Under the pieces are notes generated by a model that saw nothing but the letters and a program-made list of their open reading frames with translations, was not told the origin of the DNA and made no database searches. 64,000 nt of DNA. It comes from Brucella anthropi_A. GTDB lineage: Bacteria; Pseudomonadota; Alphaproteobacteria; Rhizobiales; Rhizobiaceae. Both the position numbers and the translations under genes were made by a program. Shown here piece after piece: positions 44,983 through 57,711 of the stretch; the stretch's first letter is position 1; every line of letters starts with the position of its first letter. Where the stretch lies: positions 62,001-126,000 of the forward strand of contig NZ_LQBD01000006.1 of assembly GCF_046630315.1 (NCBI RefSeq), read 5' to 3'.

Positions 44983-46197
44983 TCAGGCGGCCATGGCCTT
45001 CTGAAGATTCTCGTCGATCTTGTCGAGGAAGCCGGTGGTCGAGAGCCAAGGCTGATCCGGGCCGATGAGGAGCGCCAGATCCTTGGTCATGAAGCCGCTT
45101 TCGACGGTATCCACGCAGACCTTTTCCAGCGTTTCGGCGAACTTCTTCAGATCGGCATTGTTGTCGAGCTTGGCGCGATGCGCCAGACCGCGGGTCCATG
45201 CGAAGATCGAAGCGATCGAGTTGGTCGAGGTTTCCTCGCCCTTCTGATGCTGGCGGTAGTGACGGGTCACGGTGCCGTGAGCGGCTTCCGCTTCCACCGT
45301 CTTGCCATCCGGCGTCATCAGAACGGAGGTCATCAGGCCGAGCGAGCCAAAACCCTGCGCCACGATGTCCGACTGCACGTCGCCATCGTAGTTCTTGCAG
45401 GCCCAGACATAGCCGCCCGACCACTTGAGCGCCGAAGCGACCATGTCGTCGATGAGGCGGTGTTCGTACCAGATCTTCTTTTCTTCGAATTTCGACTTGA
45501 ATTCCGCGTCGAAGACTTCCTGGAAGATATCCTTGAAGCGGCCGTCATAGGCCTTGAGGATGGTGTTCTTCGTGGAGAGATAGACCGGATAGCCGCGCTG
45601 CAGGCCATAGTTGAACGAAGCGCGGGCGAATTCGCGGATCGATTCGTCAAGGTTGTACATGGCAAGAGCCACGCCAGCCGAAGGCGCCTGATAGACTTCG
45701 TGTTCGATGGTCTGGCCATCTTCACCGACGAACTTGATCGTCAGCGTGCCCTTGCCGGGGAACTTGAAATCGGTCGCGCGGTACTGGTCGCCGAAAGCGT
45801 GGCGGCCGACGATGATCGGCTGGGTCCAGCCCGGCACGAGGCGCGGAACATTCTTGCAGATGATCGGTTCGCGGAAGATCACGCCGCCCAGAATGTTGCG
45901 GATGGTGCCGTTTGGCGACTTCCACATTTTCTTGAGCTTGAATTCTTCAACGCGCGCTTCGTCGGGCGTGATGGTTGCGCACTTCACGCCGACGCCATGT
46001 TCCTTGATGGCATTGGCTGCATCGATCGTGACCTGGTCGTTGGTCGCATCGCGATTTTCAACCGACAGATCATAATATTTCAGATCGATGTCGAGGTAAG
46101 GATGGATAAGCTTGTCCTTGATGAACTGCCAGATAATGCGGGTCATCTCGTCGCCGTCGAGTTCGACGACCGGGTTCGCAACCTTGATTTTTGCCAT
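44983..46197 (-). CDS. icd: NADP-dependent isocitrate dehydrogenase
   Basis: This converts isocitrate to 2-oxoglutarate with NADP in the TCA cycle. The start at 46197 (MAKIKVANPVVELDGDEMTRI) gives 404 residues, the usual size of the eukaryote-like bacterial form; an upstream in-frame extension is unlikely. Conserved parts include PNGTIRNILGG, the NTILKAYDGRFKDIFQEV segment and the metal-binding DDMVA and YDGDVQSD regions. AAAGAGGC lies upstream. Confidence 0.96.
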   Translation of the reverse strand: MAKIKVANPVVELDGDEMTRIIWQFIKDKLIHPYLDIDLKYYDLSVENRDATNDQVTIDAANAIKEHGVGVKCATITPDEARVEEFKLKKMWKSPNGTIRNILGGVIFREPIICKNVPRLVPGWTQPIIVGRHAFGDQYRATDFKFPGKGTLTIKFVGEDGQTIEHEVYQAPSAGVALAMYNLDESIREFARASFNYGLQRGYPVYLSTKNTILKAYDGRFKDIFQEVFDAEFKSKFEEKKIWYEHRLIDDMVASALKWSGGYVWACKNYDGDVQSDIVAQGFGSLGLMTSVLMTPDGKTVEAEAAHGTVTRHYRQHQKGEETSTNSIASIFAWTRGLAHRAKLDNNADLKKFAETLEKVCVDTVESGFMTKDLALLIGPDQPWLSTTGFLDKIDENLQKAMAA

Positions 46198-46355
46198 GGA
46201 TGAAGCCTCTTTTTCAATGCGTCGCGCCCGTATAGCACTCACGACGGATAAGGCAAAGCGTAAGAGGCTTATTCTTTGGCCTATAAACTGTTTGGACGGT
46301 CAAAATTTCGGGATAGATTTGCCGATAGCGCAAAACGGCTTATGAATGGAGCGGA

Positions 46356-46766
46356 TCATGCCGCACGGTGTGCCGACGGGTCGCCTTTGCGCGATTTTTC
46401 CCATGCGGATTGCCGCTCGCGATAGTTCATCTTCTCGCTCGCCAGAATGGCATCGGCATCCAGCGTGGAGATGGCAGCCGACCTGTTGGCGGGAACCAGT
46501 CCGTCCAGTTGCAGCGAAAGATAGCGCCCGCAGCAGACCCGCAGGAATGATGCGAAATTATCGAGGTCATGCCCTTCGTTGCGGGATTCATCGTAAAGCT
46601 TGCCGATCAGGCGGGTGGCGGTGAGGCCGTCGCGCGCCGCAATATCCTCCAGCGTCCACCAGAAGAAATTTTCCAGCCGCACGCTTGTCACCGCACCGTC
46701 GATGCGCAGCGACCGTGTCACGCTCAGCCAGAGTTCGGGATCGGCGCCGATGAACAGCCTGCACAT
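46356..46766 (-). CDS. Ribbon-helix-helix domain protein
   Basis: The ATG at 46766 (MCRLFIGADPELW) has GGAGGG at 6 bases upstream. The N-terminal 75 residues match the RHH_4-type pattern: SLRIDGAVTSVRLENFFWWTL followed by a helix with AARDGLTATRLIGKLYDE. The C-terminal part is of unknown role. Related Brucella proteins have been labelled aryl-sulfate sulfotransferase in databases; nothing in this 136-residue sequence supports an enzyme. It is more likely a DNA-binding protein. Confidence 0.78.
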   Translation of the reverse strand: MCRLFIGADPELWLSVTRSLRIDGAVTSVRLENFFWWTLEDIAARDGLTATRLIGKLYDESRNEGHDLDNFASFLRVCCGRYLSLQLDGLVPANRSAAISTLDADAILASEKMNYRERQSAWEKSRKGDPSAHRAA

Positions 46767-46856
46767 GATTTCCCTCCGGAACGTTCCCCATTTGATTACT
46801 GTCGCGCAGTTTCGCCCTGCCTGCAACCCGGCCGGAAAACAGGCAGGGCGCTGCGA

Positions 46857-47441
46857 TCAGCCATGCGTGATCCTGGTGCCCAGAACCGCAAGAAACTGCG
46901 ACAGCCATGCGGGATGGGCCGGCCATGCGGGCGCGGTGACGAGATTGCCATCCGTGACGGCCTTGTCGATCGGGATATCGGCATATTTGCCACCGGCAAG
47001 TTCAACTTCCGGGCGGCATGCGGGATAGGCCGAGCAGGTGCGGCCCTCCAGAACGCGCGCCGCGGCCAGCAATTGCGCGCCATGGCAGACGGCGGCGACG
47101 GGCTTGTTCGCCTCGAAGAAGTGCTTCACCACCGCGATCACCTTCGCATCAAGGCGCAGATATTCGGGCGCGCGACCGCCCGGAATGACAAGCGCGTCAT
47201 AGCTTTCCGGTTTCACCTCGGCGAAGGTCGCATTGAGAGCGAAGTTATGGCCCGGCTTTTCCGTATAGGTCTGATGGCCTTCAAAGTCGTGAATGGCTGT
47301 CGCGATATGGTCGCCGGCCTTCTTGCCGGGGCAGACGGCGTGCACCGTATGACCGACGGTCAAAAGCGTCTGGAACGGGACCATGGTTTCATAATCCTCG
47401 CCAAAATCGCCGCAAAGCATGAGTATCTTTTTACCGGACAT
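46857..47441 (-). CDS. DJ-1/PfpI family protein
   Basis: This is a cytosolic DJ-1/PfpI-fold protein. The start at 47441 (MSGKKILMLCGDFGEDYET) has AAGGGAGGAAAC upstream. The nucleophile elbow is AAVCHGAQLLAA (Cys about residue 117), with an acidic residue earlier in GDFGEDYE. Family members act as glyoxalases, deglycases or chaperones; the specific role here is not determined. The 194-residue length is typical. Confidence 0.88.
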   Translation of the reverse strand: MSGKKILMLCGDFGEDYETMVPFQTLLTVGHTVHAVCPGKKAGDHIATAIHDFEGHQTYTEKPGHNFALNATFAEVKPESYDALVIPGGRAPEYLRLDAKVIAVVKHFFEANKPVAAVCHGAQLLAAARVLEGRTCSAYPACRPEVELAGGKYADIPIDKAVTDGNLVTAPAWPAHPAWLSQFLAVLGTRITHG

Positions 47442-47596
47442 GGTTTCCTCCCTTGAACGTATCTGGTGGGAGCAGTCTGGCACGAACCGGCGGCATTGAG
47501 GTGTTATCGGGCTACTACACAGGCTTTTCCTCAAAAGCTGTAAGGGGAATCTTTGCGATTGCGCGTCAATTATGTAAGGAAACGCCACGATTTTTA

Positions 47597-48460
47597 ATGA
47601 GTGCGGATGATATCATGGCAGGAACAGACAAACAGCGCCCCATACTCGCGGAAGGACCGGCAATCGTTCTGGTCGAGCCGCAATTGCCGGAGAATATCGG
47701 CATGGTGGCGCGCGCCATGGCGAATTTCGGTCTGGCGGAACTGCGCCTCGTCAATCCGCGCGAGGAGTTTCCAAGCGAAAAGGCGAGGGCGGCAGCCAGC
47801 AAGGCCGATCATGTGATCGACAATGCAGTGGTTTATGACGACCTGCCTTCCGCCATCGCCGATCTCAATTTCGTCTATGCGACGACCGCGCGTGAACGTG
47901 ACGGTTTCAAGCAGGTTCGCAGTGCCGTGGAAGCGGGCCATGAGCTGCGCCGTCGTTTCAGGACCGGGGAGAAGACCGGCATCCTGTTTGGCCGCGAGCG
48001 GTTCGGTCTCAGCAATGAGGAAGTCGGCCTTGCGGATGAACTGGTGACGTTTCCGGTCAATCCGGCCTTCGCATCGCTCAATATCGCGCAGGCCGTTCTG
48101 CTCATGTCCTATGAATGGATGAAATCGGGCCTTGGAACGGAAACGGAGACGGTATTCCGCGGGCCGGAGCTCGAAATGGCGCCGAAGCAGGAATTGCAGG
48201 GGCTTTTCAATCATCTTGAAGAAGCGCTTGATGTCAGGGGTTATTTCCGCCCCGAAGCCCGCAAGGAAATCATGGTCAATAATCTGCGCGCCGTGCTGAC
48301 GCGGGCGGGGTTTGCATCGGCGGAGTTGAAGCTGCTGCGCGGCGTCATCACGTCGCTTGATGTCTTCACGCCGAAGAAGCCGCGCGGCTCCGGCGCACCG
48401 GAAGGGCGCGCGCGCAAGCCCGCCGGGGACATTCCGGAAACAAAGGACAAGGACGAATGA
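47597..48460 (+). CDS. SpoU/TrmJ-type RNA 2'-O-methyltransferase
   Basis: This is a knotted (SPOUT) RNA methyltransferase. The first motif is VLVEPQLPENIGMVARAMANF (residues about 20-40), with FGRERFGLSNEEV and the cofactor-knot motif VNPAFASLNIAQAVLLMSYE. The layout is that of TrmJ/LasT proteins, which modify tRNA position 32, but the target is not certain. The ATG at 47597 was chosen; an ATG at 47615 is possible and neither has a strong ribosome binding site. Its stop overlaps the murI start (ATGA). Confidence 0.88.
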   Translation: MSADDIMAGTDKQRPILAEGPAIVLVEPQLPENIGMVARAMANFGLAELRLVNPREEFPSEKARAAASKADHVIDNAVVYDDLPSAIADLNFVYATTARERDGFKQVRSAVEAGHELRRRFRTGEKTGILFGRERFGLSNEEVGLADELVTFPVNPAFASLNIAQAVLLMSYEWMKSGLGTETETVFRGPELEMAPKQELQGLFNHLEEALDVRGYFRPEARKEIMVNNLRAVLTRAGFASAELKLLRGVITSLDVFTPKKPRGSGAPEGRARKPAGDIPETKDKDE

Positions 48461-49296
48461 AAAACGCACCGGCTGCGAGCGTTTCCGCAATCCCTTCTTC
48501 CGCCGATCCTGAAAGACCCGTTCTGGTTTTCGACAGCGGCATCGGGGGCTTAACGGTTTTGCGCGAAGCGCGGGTGCTGATGCCGGATCGCCGTTTCGTC
48601 TACGTTGCCGACGATGCGGGATTTCCCTATGGCGGGTGGGAAGAAGAGGCGTTGCGGGCGCGAATCGTCGAACTGTTCGGCAGGCTCATTGCCGCCTATG
48701 ATCCTGAAATCGCGGTCATTGCCTGCAATACGGCCTCCACTCTGGTGCTGGACGATCTGCGCCGCGCCTATCCCTCGGTGCCATTTGTCGGCACTGTGCC
48801 CGCAATCAAGCCTGCCGCCGAAAGAACATTGTCGGGCCTCGTTTCCGTATTGGCGACCCCCGGCACGGTCAGGCGCGCCTATACGCGCGATCTCATCCAG
48901 TCTTTTGCCTCCCGGTGCCATGTTCGTCTCGTCGGCGCCGATCAGCTTGCGGCGGTTGCGGAAGCCCATATTCGCGGCGAGATGATCGATGAGGCGCTGG
49001 TGGTCGAACAGATTGCGCCCTGTTTCATCGAGCAGGATGGCAGCCGTACCGACATTGTGGTTCTGGCTTGCACACATTATCCATTTCTCGCCAATGTGTT
49101 TCGCCGTCTGGCGCCCTGGCCGGTCGACTGGCTCGACCCGGCGGAGGCGATTGCCCGGCGCACCGTTTCCCTTTTGAAACCGCGTCGAACCGATGAAGAA
49201 CTGCATCACCATGACGATCTGGCGGTCGTGACATCCCGGAAGCCGGACTATGCCATTCGTCGGCTCATGCAGGGTTTTGGCCTGCATTTTGCCTGA
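48457..49296 (+). CDS. murI: Glutamate racemase
   Basis: MurI makes D-glutamate for peptidoglycan. The two catalytic cysteines are Cys90 (IACNTAS) and Cys205 (LACTHYP), with the substrate motif FDSGIGGLTVL near residues 25-35. The 279 residues are full length. It is translationally coupled to the methyltransferase gene. A UUCG-loop terminator overlaps its stop. Confidence 0.95.
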   Translation: MKNAPAASVSAIPSSADPERPVLVFDSGIGGLTVLREARVLMPDRRFVYVADDAGFPYGGWEEEALRARIVELFGRLIAAYDPEIAVIACNTASTLVLDDLRRAYPSVPFVGTVPAIKPAAERTLSGLVSVLATPGTVRRAYTRDLIQSFASRCHVRLVGADQLAAVAEAHIRGEMIDEALVVEQIAPCFIEQDGSRTDIVVLACTHYPFLANVFRRLAPWPVDWLDPAEAIARRTVSLLKPRRTDEELHHHDDLAVVTSRKPDYAIRRLMQGFGLHFA

Positions 49297-49323
49297 GCCT
49301 TCGGGCCAGGCTGTTCTTATTTT
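49291..49323 (+). terminator. Terminator of murI
   Basis: GCCTGAGCC pairs with GGCCAGGC around a TTCG loop, with one bulged A, followed by T-rich sequence (49312-49323). The stem includes the murI stop codon. Confidence 0.7.
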
Positions 49324-49372
49324 CGAGAGATATGCTTCGATTTCCGAGCGCTGTTGCGGGAAGGCTGGCTTT

Positions 49373-49747
49373 TCATTCCGGTTTTTCGGGCGGGGTGGTT
49401 GCGTCTTGCGCTTCGAGATGCTTCAAAATCACCTTCAGCTTGTCGAGGGGCAGGTGTTCCGCGCCGATGGTTTCGCTCTTGCTCGTCGAGACGATGCTCA
49501 GAATTTCATCGAGCTTTGCCTGCGTGGCGCTGGCTTCGCGGTTCTGTGCGTTCTGGATCAGAAACACCATCAGAAAGGTGATGATGGTGGTCGATGTATT
49601 GATGACCAGTTGCCATGTGTCCGAAAAGTCGAAGACCGGCCCGCTGATGCCCCACAGGATGATGAACAAGGCCGCCAGTACGAATGCCAGATAATGGCCG
49701 GCAAGTTCGGCAGCTTTTTCGCTGAGCTTTGTAAAGAACGATGACAT
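49373..49747 (-). CDS. Low-affinity iron permease family membrane protein
   Basis: The start at 49747 (MSSFFTKLSEKAAELAGHYL) has GGAGGTT upstream. Two hydrophobic helices are visible: HYLAFVLAALFIILWGI and the segment with TSTTIITFLMVFLIQN. The QNAQNREASATQAKLDEIL sequence after the second helix is characteristic of the family, named after yeast Fet4, though bacterial members are mostly untested in iron transport. 124 residues. Confidence 0.8.
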   Translation of the reverse strand: MSSFFTKLSEKAAELAGHYLAFVLAALFIILWGISGPVFDFSDTWQLVINTSTTIITFLMVFLIQNAQNREASATQAKLDEILSIVSTSKSETIGAEHLPLDKLKVILKHLEAQDATTPPEKPE

Positions 49748-49873
49748 CGCAACCTCCAAACGACAGGCTTGAAACGTCCGATGGCGGCGCGGGGTTCCCT
49801 CATTGCATTTAAATGCGGAACTTTCAGGCGTCCGCGGCCGTTTGTCTGGCATGGAAACCGCGGAGGTGAAGCG

Positions 49874-50236
49874 ATGGAGATTGTCGAGACCCGCATCAGT
49901 TCGGTGGGGGGCTTCAAACTATATATGGTGGAGTTCGTCACCGAGGGCGAGGAGAAGGTCACTGTCAAGGTGGAGAACGAGACGGAAGCGGAGCTGGCGC
50001 GCGATGAAGTCATACGCCGCGCCGCGATCAAGCTTGGCGATGCGCTGGGCGTGGCTTGCGCGGAATGCGGCATCGAGCCCAAAAGCCTGCTGACGCGCCC
50101 AAGTGCGCGCCGGGCGGGCGACCGGGCAGAGCTGGAGCGTCAATTGGAAGAAGGGCTGGAAGATACGTTTCCGGCGAGCGACCCTGTTTCCGTCACCAGT
50201 TCCACAATTGCCGGTTTTGCCGGGCCGAAAAACTGA
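49874..50236 (+). CDS. Small conserved protein with a C-terminal DTFPASDPVS motif
   Basis: The start at 49874 (MEIVETRISSVGGFKLYMVEF) has GGAGGTGAAG upstream. The 120 residues form a likely alpha/beta domain, then a flexible arginine-rich stretch, then LEEGLEDTFPASDPVSVT. That short motif occurs at the end of many small alphaproteobacterial proteins of unknown role. No membrane segment. It is divergent from the iron-permease-like gene, 126 bases away. Confidence 0.75.
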   Translation: MEIVETRISSVGGFKLYMVEFVTEGEEKVTVKVENETEAELARDEVIRRAAIKLGDALGVACAECGIEPKSLLTRPSARRAGDRAELERQLEEGLEDTFPASDPVSVTSSTIAGFAGPKN

Positions 50237-50253
50237 ACGATGGTTGCAAACAG

Positions 50254-50278
50254 GAAGCCGGGCAGTTCGCCCGGCTTC
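50254..50278. terminator. Hairpin between convergent genes
   Basis: GAAGCCGGGC (50254-50263) pairs exactly with GCCCGGCTTC (50269-50278). No clear T-run. It lies between the 49874 gene and the convergent methylmalonyl-CoA mutase gene. Confidence 0.5.
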
Positions 50279-50330
50279 TGAACCTGTTCATAAAGTGAAT
50301 CCTGAACCCAATATATCTATTTGATATTGT

Positions 50331-52469
<2,139 letters not shown>

Positions 52470-52530
52470 TGGCTCATCTCCATCCCATAAACGCGCAGCT
52501 TGAACCGGCGCAATGCACCGCCTTCAGGGG

Positions 52531-54534
<2,004 letters not shown>

Positions 54535-54569
54535 GTGCGTTTACTCAGATGAACCGGATCATTGCCATG

Positions 54570-54610
54570 GCATGATCCCGAAAAGGGGCCGGTTTCGGAT
54601 AAGACCATGC
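54570..54610. repeat. Interspersed palindrome between pccB and pccA
   Basis: GCATGATCCCGAAAAGG leads to GGTTTCGGATAAGACCATGC, giving GCATG/CATGC ends with an inner CCGAAA/TTTCGG pair. It belongs to the same rhizobial repeat class as 17603-17649. It starts 5 bases before the pccB stop in reverse reading. Confidence 0.75.
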
Positions 54611-54614
54611 GAGA

Positions 54615-56147
54615 TTAAAGCGGGATGGTGTCGTGCTTCTTCCATGGCGCGCTCTGCTGCTTGTTGCGCAGGCTTGCAAAAGCCCGGGCAATGCGGCGGC
54701 GCGAGGAATGCGGCATGATGACCTCATCGATGAATCCGCGCTCGGCGGCGACGAACGGATTGGCGAAGCGCTCCTCATATTCCTTCGTGCGGGCGGCGAT
54801 CTTTTCCGGGTCGCCAAGTTCCGAACGATAGAGAATTTCCGTTGCGCCCTTGGCGCCCATCACCGCGATTTCCGCTGTCGGCCAGGCATAATTGATGTCG
54901 GCGCCGATATGTTTCGAGGCCATCACGTCATAGGCGCCGCCATAAGCCTTGCGCGTGATGAGCGTGACCATGGGAACCGTTGCCTGGGCATAGGCGAAGA
55001 GAAGCTTGGCGCCGTGCTTGATGACGCCGCCATATTCCTGCGCCGTGCCGGGCAGGAAGCCCGGAACGTCCACGAGGGTCAGGATCGGTATATTGAAGGC
55101 ATCGCAGAAGCGCACGAAGCGCGCCGCCTTGCGCGAGGCATCGATGTCGAGGCAGCCTGCCAGAACCATCGGCTGGTTGGCGACCACGCCGATTGTCTGG
55201 CCATCCATGCGGATGAAGCCGGTGATGATGTTTTTCGCGAAGGCTTCCTGAATCTCGAAGAAATCGCCTTCGTCGGCGAGCGCGAGAATCAGTTCCTTCA
55301 TGTCGTAGGGCTTGGTGGCGCTGTCCGGCACGAGTGTGTCGAGGCGCATTTCAAGACGCGCCGGATCATCGAAGACCGGGCGAACAGGCGGCTTCTCGCG
55401 ATTGTTGAGCGGCAGGAAGTCGAACAGGATGCGCACCTGTTCCAGTGCTTCGATGTCGTTCTCATAGGCGCCGTCGGCCACCGAGGATTTTTTGGTGTGG
55501 GTGGATGCGCCGCCCAGTTCCTCGGCCGTCACGATTTCATTGGTGACGGTTTTGACCACGTCGGGGCCTGTCACGAACATGTAGGATGAATCGCGTACCA
55601 TGAAGATGAAGTCGGTCATGGCCGGGGAATAGACCGCGCCGCCGGCGCAAGGCCCCATGATGACGGAAATCTGCGGCACGACACCCGAAGCATCCACATT
55701 GCGTTTGAAAACATCGGCATAGCCCGCAAGCGAGGCAACACCTTCCTGAATGCGCGCGCCGCCGGAATCGTTGAGGCCGATGACCGGCGCGCCGTTCTTC
55801 ACGGCCATGTCCATGATCTTGCAGATTTTCTGCGCATGGGTTTCCGAAAGCGAGCCGCCCAGAACCGTGAAGTCCTGGCTGAACACATAGACCTGACGGC
55901 CATTGATCGTGCCCCAGCCCGTCACCACGCCGTCGCCCGCGACCTTCTGCTGCGCCATGCCGAAATCGGTGCAGCGATGCGTGACATACATGTCGAACTC
56001 CTCGAACGATCCTTCGTCGAGAAGCACTTCGATCCTTTCGCGCGCGGTGAGCTTGCCCTTGCCGTGCTGGGCATCGATACGGCGCTGTCCGCCGCCAAGG
56101 CGAGCCTCGGCGCGACGTGCTTCGAGTTGTTCAAGAAGTTCCTGCAT
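54615..56147 (-). CDS. pccB: Propionyl-CoA carboxylase beta subunit (carboxyltransferase)
   Basis: This subunit transfers the carboxyl group from biotin to propionyl-CoA, giving (S)-methylmalonyl-CoA. The 510 residues have two crotonase-like halves. Conserved parts include LNDSGGARIQEGVASLAGY, MGPCAGGAVYSPAMTDFIFM and LVDVPGFLPGTAQEYGGVI. GAAGGTCACAG lies before its ATG at 56147. It is the first gene of the pccB-pccA-scpA set and divergent from the ScfR-type regulator. Confidence 0.94.
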   Translation of the reverse strand: MQELLEQLEARRAEARLGGGQRRIDAQHGKGKLTARERIEVLLDEGSFEEFDMYVTHRCTDFGMAQQKVAGDGVVTGWGTINGRQVYVFSQDFTVLGGSLSETHAQKICKIMDMAVKNGAPVIGLNDSGGARIQEGVASLAGYADVFKRNVDASGVVPQISVIMGPCAGGAVYSPAMTDFIFMVRDSSYMFVTGPDVVKTVTNEIVTAEELGGASTHTKKSSVADGAYENDIEALEQVRILFDFLPLNNREKPPVRPVFDDPARLEMRLDTLVPDSATKPYDMKELILALADEGDFFEIQEAFAKNIITGFIRMDGQTIGVVANQPMVLAGCLDIDASRKAARFVRFCDAFNIPILTLVDVPGFLPGTAQEYGGVIKHGAKLLFAYAQATVPMVTLITRKAYGGAYDVMASKHIGADINYAWPTAEIAVMGAKGATEILYRSELGDPEKIAARTKEYEERFANPFVAAERGFIDEVIMPHSSRRRIARAFASLRNKQQSAPWKKHDTIPL

Positions 56148-56236
56148 TCTGTGACCTTCGGAAACCAGGGTAGGAAATGGAAAAACATAGTCTTTTCCCG
56201 TCCCTTACTTAAAATCGCGAAGGGCTGCGGAAAAGC

Positions 56237-56266
56237 TTGAAAAGGTGCTATTGTGTAAGATATAAA
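56237..56266 (+). promoter_or_regulatory. Candidate promoter of the ScfR-type regulator
   Basis: TTGAAA (56237-56242) and TATAAA (56261-56266) are separated by 18 bases. Transcription would start near 56273, inside the TTTGCAAA operator region, only about 23 bases before the ATG at 56296. Confidence 0.55.
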
Positions 56267-56296
56267 TTTGCAAATAGCGAAATGCGAATTTGCAAA
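56267..56296 (+). promoter_or_regulatory. TTTGCAAA operator pair for the ScfR/PccR regulator
   Basis: Two exact TTTGCAAA sequences (56267-56274 and 56289-56296) are 22 bases apart, centre to centre. Four GCRAA units start at 56270, 56277, 56284 and 56292. TTTGCAAA elements are reported binding sites of PccR in Rhodobacter. The second site overlaps the ATG, so binding should block its own gene. Confidence 0.75.
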
Positions 56297-57708
56297 TGGC
56301 ACCTCGAAAACTCTATATCGGCCGGAAAATCCGCGAAATCCGCGAACAGCACCGCGCCACACAATCCGGTTTTGCCGAGCGGCTGGGGATTTCCACCAGC
56401 TATCTCAACCAGATCGAGAACAATCAGCGGCCTGTTTCCGCCGCCGTCCTGCTTGCGCTGGCGGAAAACTACCAGATCGATATCGGCGCGATTTCTCTTG
56501 GCGACGATGACCGGCTGCTTTCGGCGGTTTCGGAAGCCCTGGCCGATCCGGTGTTCGACAATTACAAGCCGAGCCTGCAGGAAATGAAACTGATTACGCA
56601 GAATGCGCCGGGGCTCGCCCATGCCCTGATCGCCTGCCATCAGGCCTACCGGCGCAACAGCGAGCAGCTTGCAAGCCTCGATAACCAGTTGGGCCGCGCC
56701 CCATCCACGGCGGAGCCCGCGCCTTACGAGGAAGTGCGCGATTTTTTCCATTTTATCGACAATTATGTCCACGAGCTTGATATTGCAGCCGAAAAACTGG
56801 CCGCTGATCTGGATATTCCGGGCCGGGACATCGGTGTGGCGCTGCCGCAATATATGGAGGACCGCCATCGCGTGCGCATCGCCCGCGCAGGCGCGGATGA
56901 AGCCGTTTTGCGCCGTTTCGATGCGCAGGCGCGTGTCCTTTATCTCAATCCCTATTCGCCTGCCTCCACGCGCAATTTCCAGATCGCCTTCCAGATCGCC
57001 GAACTGGAAATGGAAGAGCTTGTGGCCGCGATTGCCACGCGCGCGGATTTCCGCTCCGCCGAGGCGGTGGAGATTTGCAAGATCGGCCTGCGAAACTATT
57101 TCGCTGGTGCGCTGGTGCTTCCCTACCAGACTTTCCTCGCGGCCGCGAAGGAGCTGCGCCATGATTTGGAACTGCTCGCCTCGCGTTTCGGCGCAAGCCT
57201 GGAGCAGGTGGCGCATCGCCTCAGCACCTTGCAGCGTTCCGGCCTGCGCGGCATTCCGGTCTTCTTCGCACGGGTGGACAGGGCCGGGAACATCACCAAA
57301 CGCCACAGCGCGGCCAAGCTGCAATTTGCCCGTTACGGTGCGGCCTGTCCCTTGTGGAACGTGCATCAGGCCTTCGAGACGCCGGGGCGGATCATCCGTC
57401 AGCTGGCCGAAACGCCCGATGGGGCGCGCTATCTCTGTATCGCGACGGAACTCACGAAAAGCGAGGGCGGCTTCAATGCGCCGCAGCGGCGCTATGCGAT
57501 CGCGCTTGGTTGTGAAATCGCCTATGCTCAGGATTTCGTTTATGCGGACGGGCTGGATATCACCATGCGGTCCGCCTTCGATCCAATCGGCGTTTCCTGC
57601 CGCATCTGCGAGCGCGCCGAATGCGTGCAGCGCGCCGTTCCGCCGCTAAAAAGCAGGCTGGCGGTCGATCACGACCGCCGGGGCATTCTGCCTTATCGGC
57701 TGCTCTGA
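56296..57708 (+). CDS. pccR: Short-chain fatty-acyl-CoA regulator (ScfR/PccR type)
   Basis: The first 60 residues form an XRE helix-turn-helix: KIREIREQHRATQSGFAERL and GISTSYLNQIENNQRPVS. The C-terminal DUF2083-like part ends with a cysteine cluster (GVSCRICERAECVQRAVPP). Regulators of this family sense propionyl-CoA and control carboxylase genes; this one is divergent from pccB. The ATG at 56296 is chosen; a TTG at 56290 is possible. No Shine-Dalgarno sequence is visible. It is 470 residues long. Confidence 0.9.
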   Translation: MAPRKLYIGRKIREIREQHRATQSGFAERLGISTSYLNQIENNQRPVSAAVLLALAENYQIDIGAISLGDDDRLLSAVSEALADPVFDNYKPSLQEMKLITQNAPGLAHALIACHQAYRRNSEQLASLDNQLGRAPSTAEPAPYEEVRDFFHFIDNYVHELDIAAEKLAADLDIPGRDIGVALPQYMEDRHRVRIARAGADEAVLRRFDAQARVLYLNPYSPASTRNFQIAFQIAELEMEELVAAIATRADFRSAEAVEICKIGLRNYFAGALVLPYQTFLAAAKELRHDLELLASRFGASLEQVAHRLSTLQRSGLRGIPVFFARVDRAGNITKRHSAAKLQFARYGAACPLWNVHQAFETPGRIIRQLAETPDGARYLCIATELTKSEGGFNAPQRRYAIALGCEIAYAQDFVYADGLDITMRSAFDPIGVSCRICERAECVQRAVPPLKSRLAVDHDRRGILPYRLL

Positions 57709-57711
57709 AGA

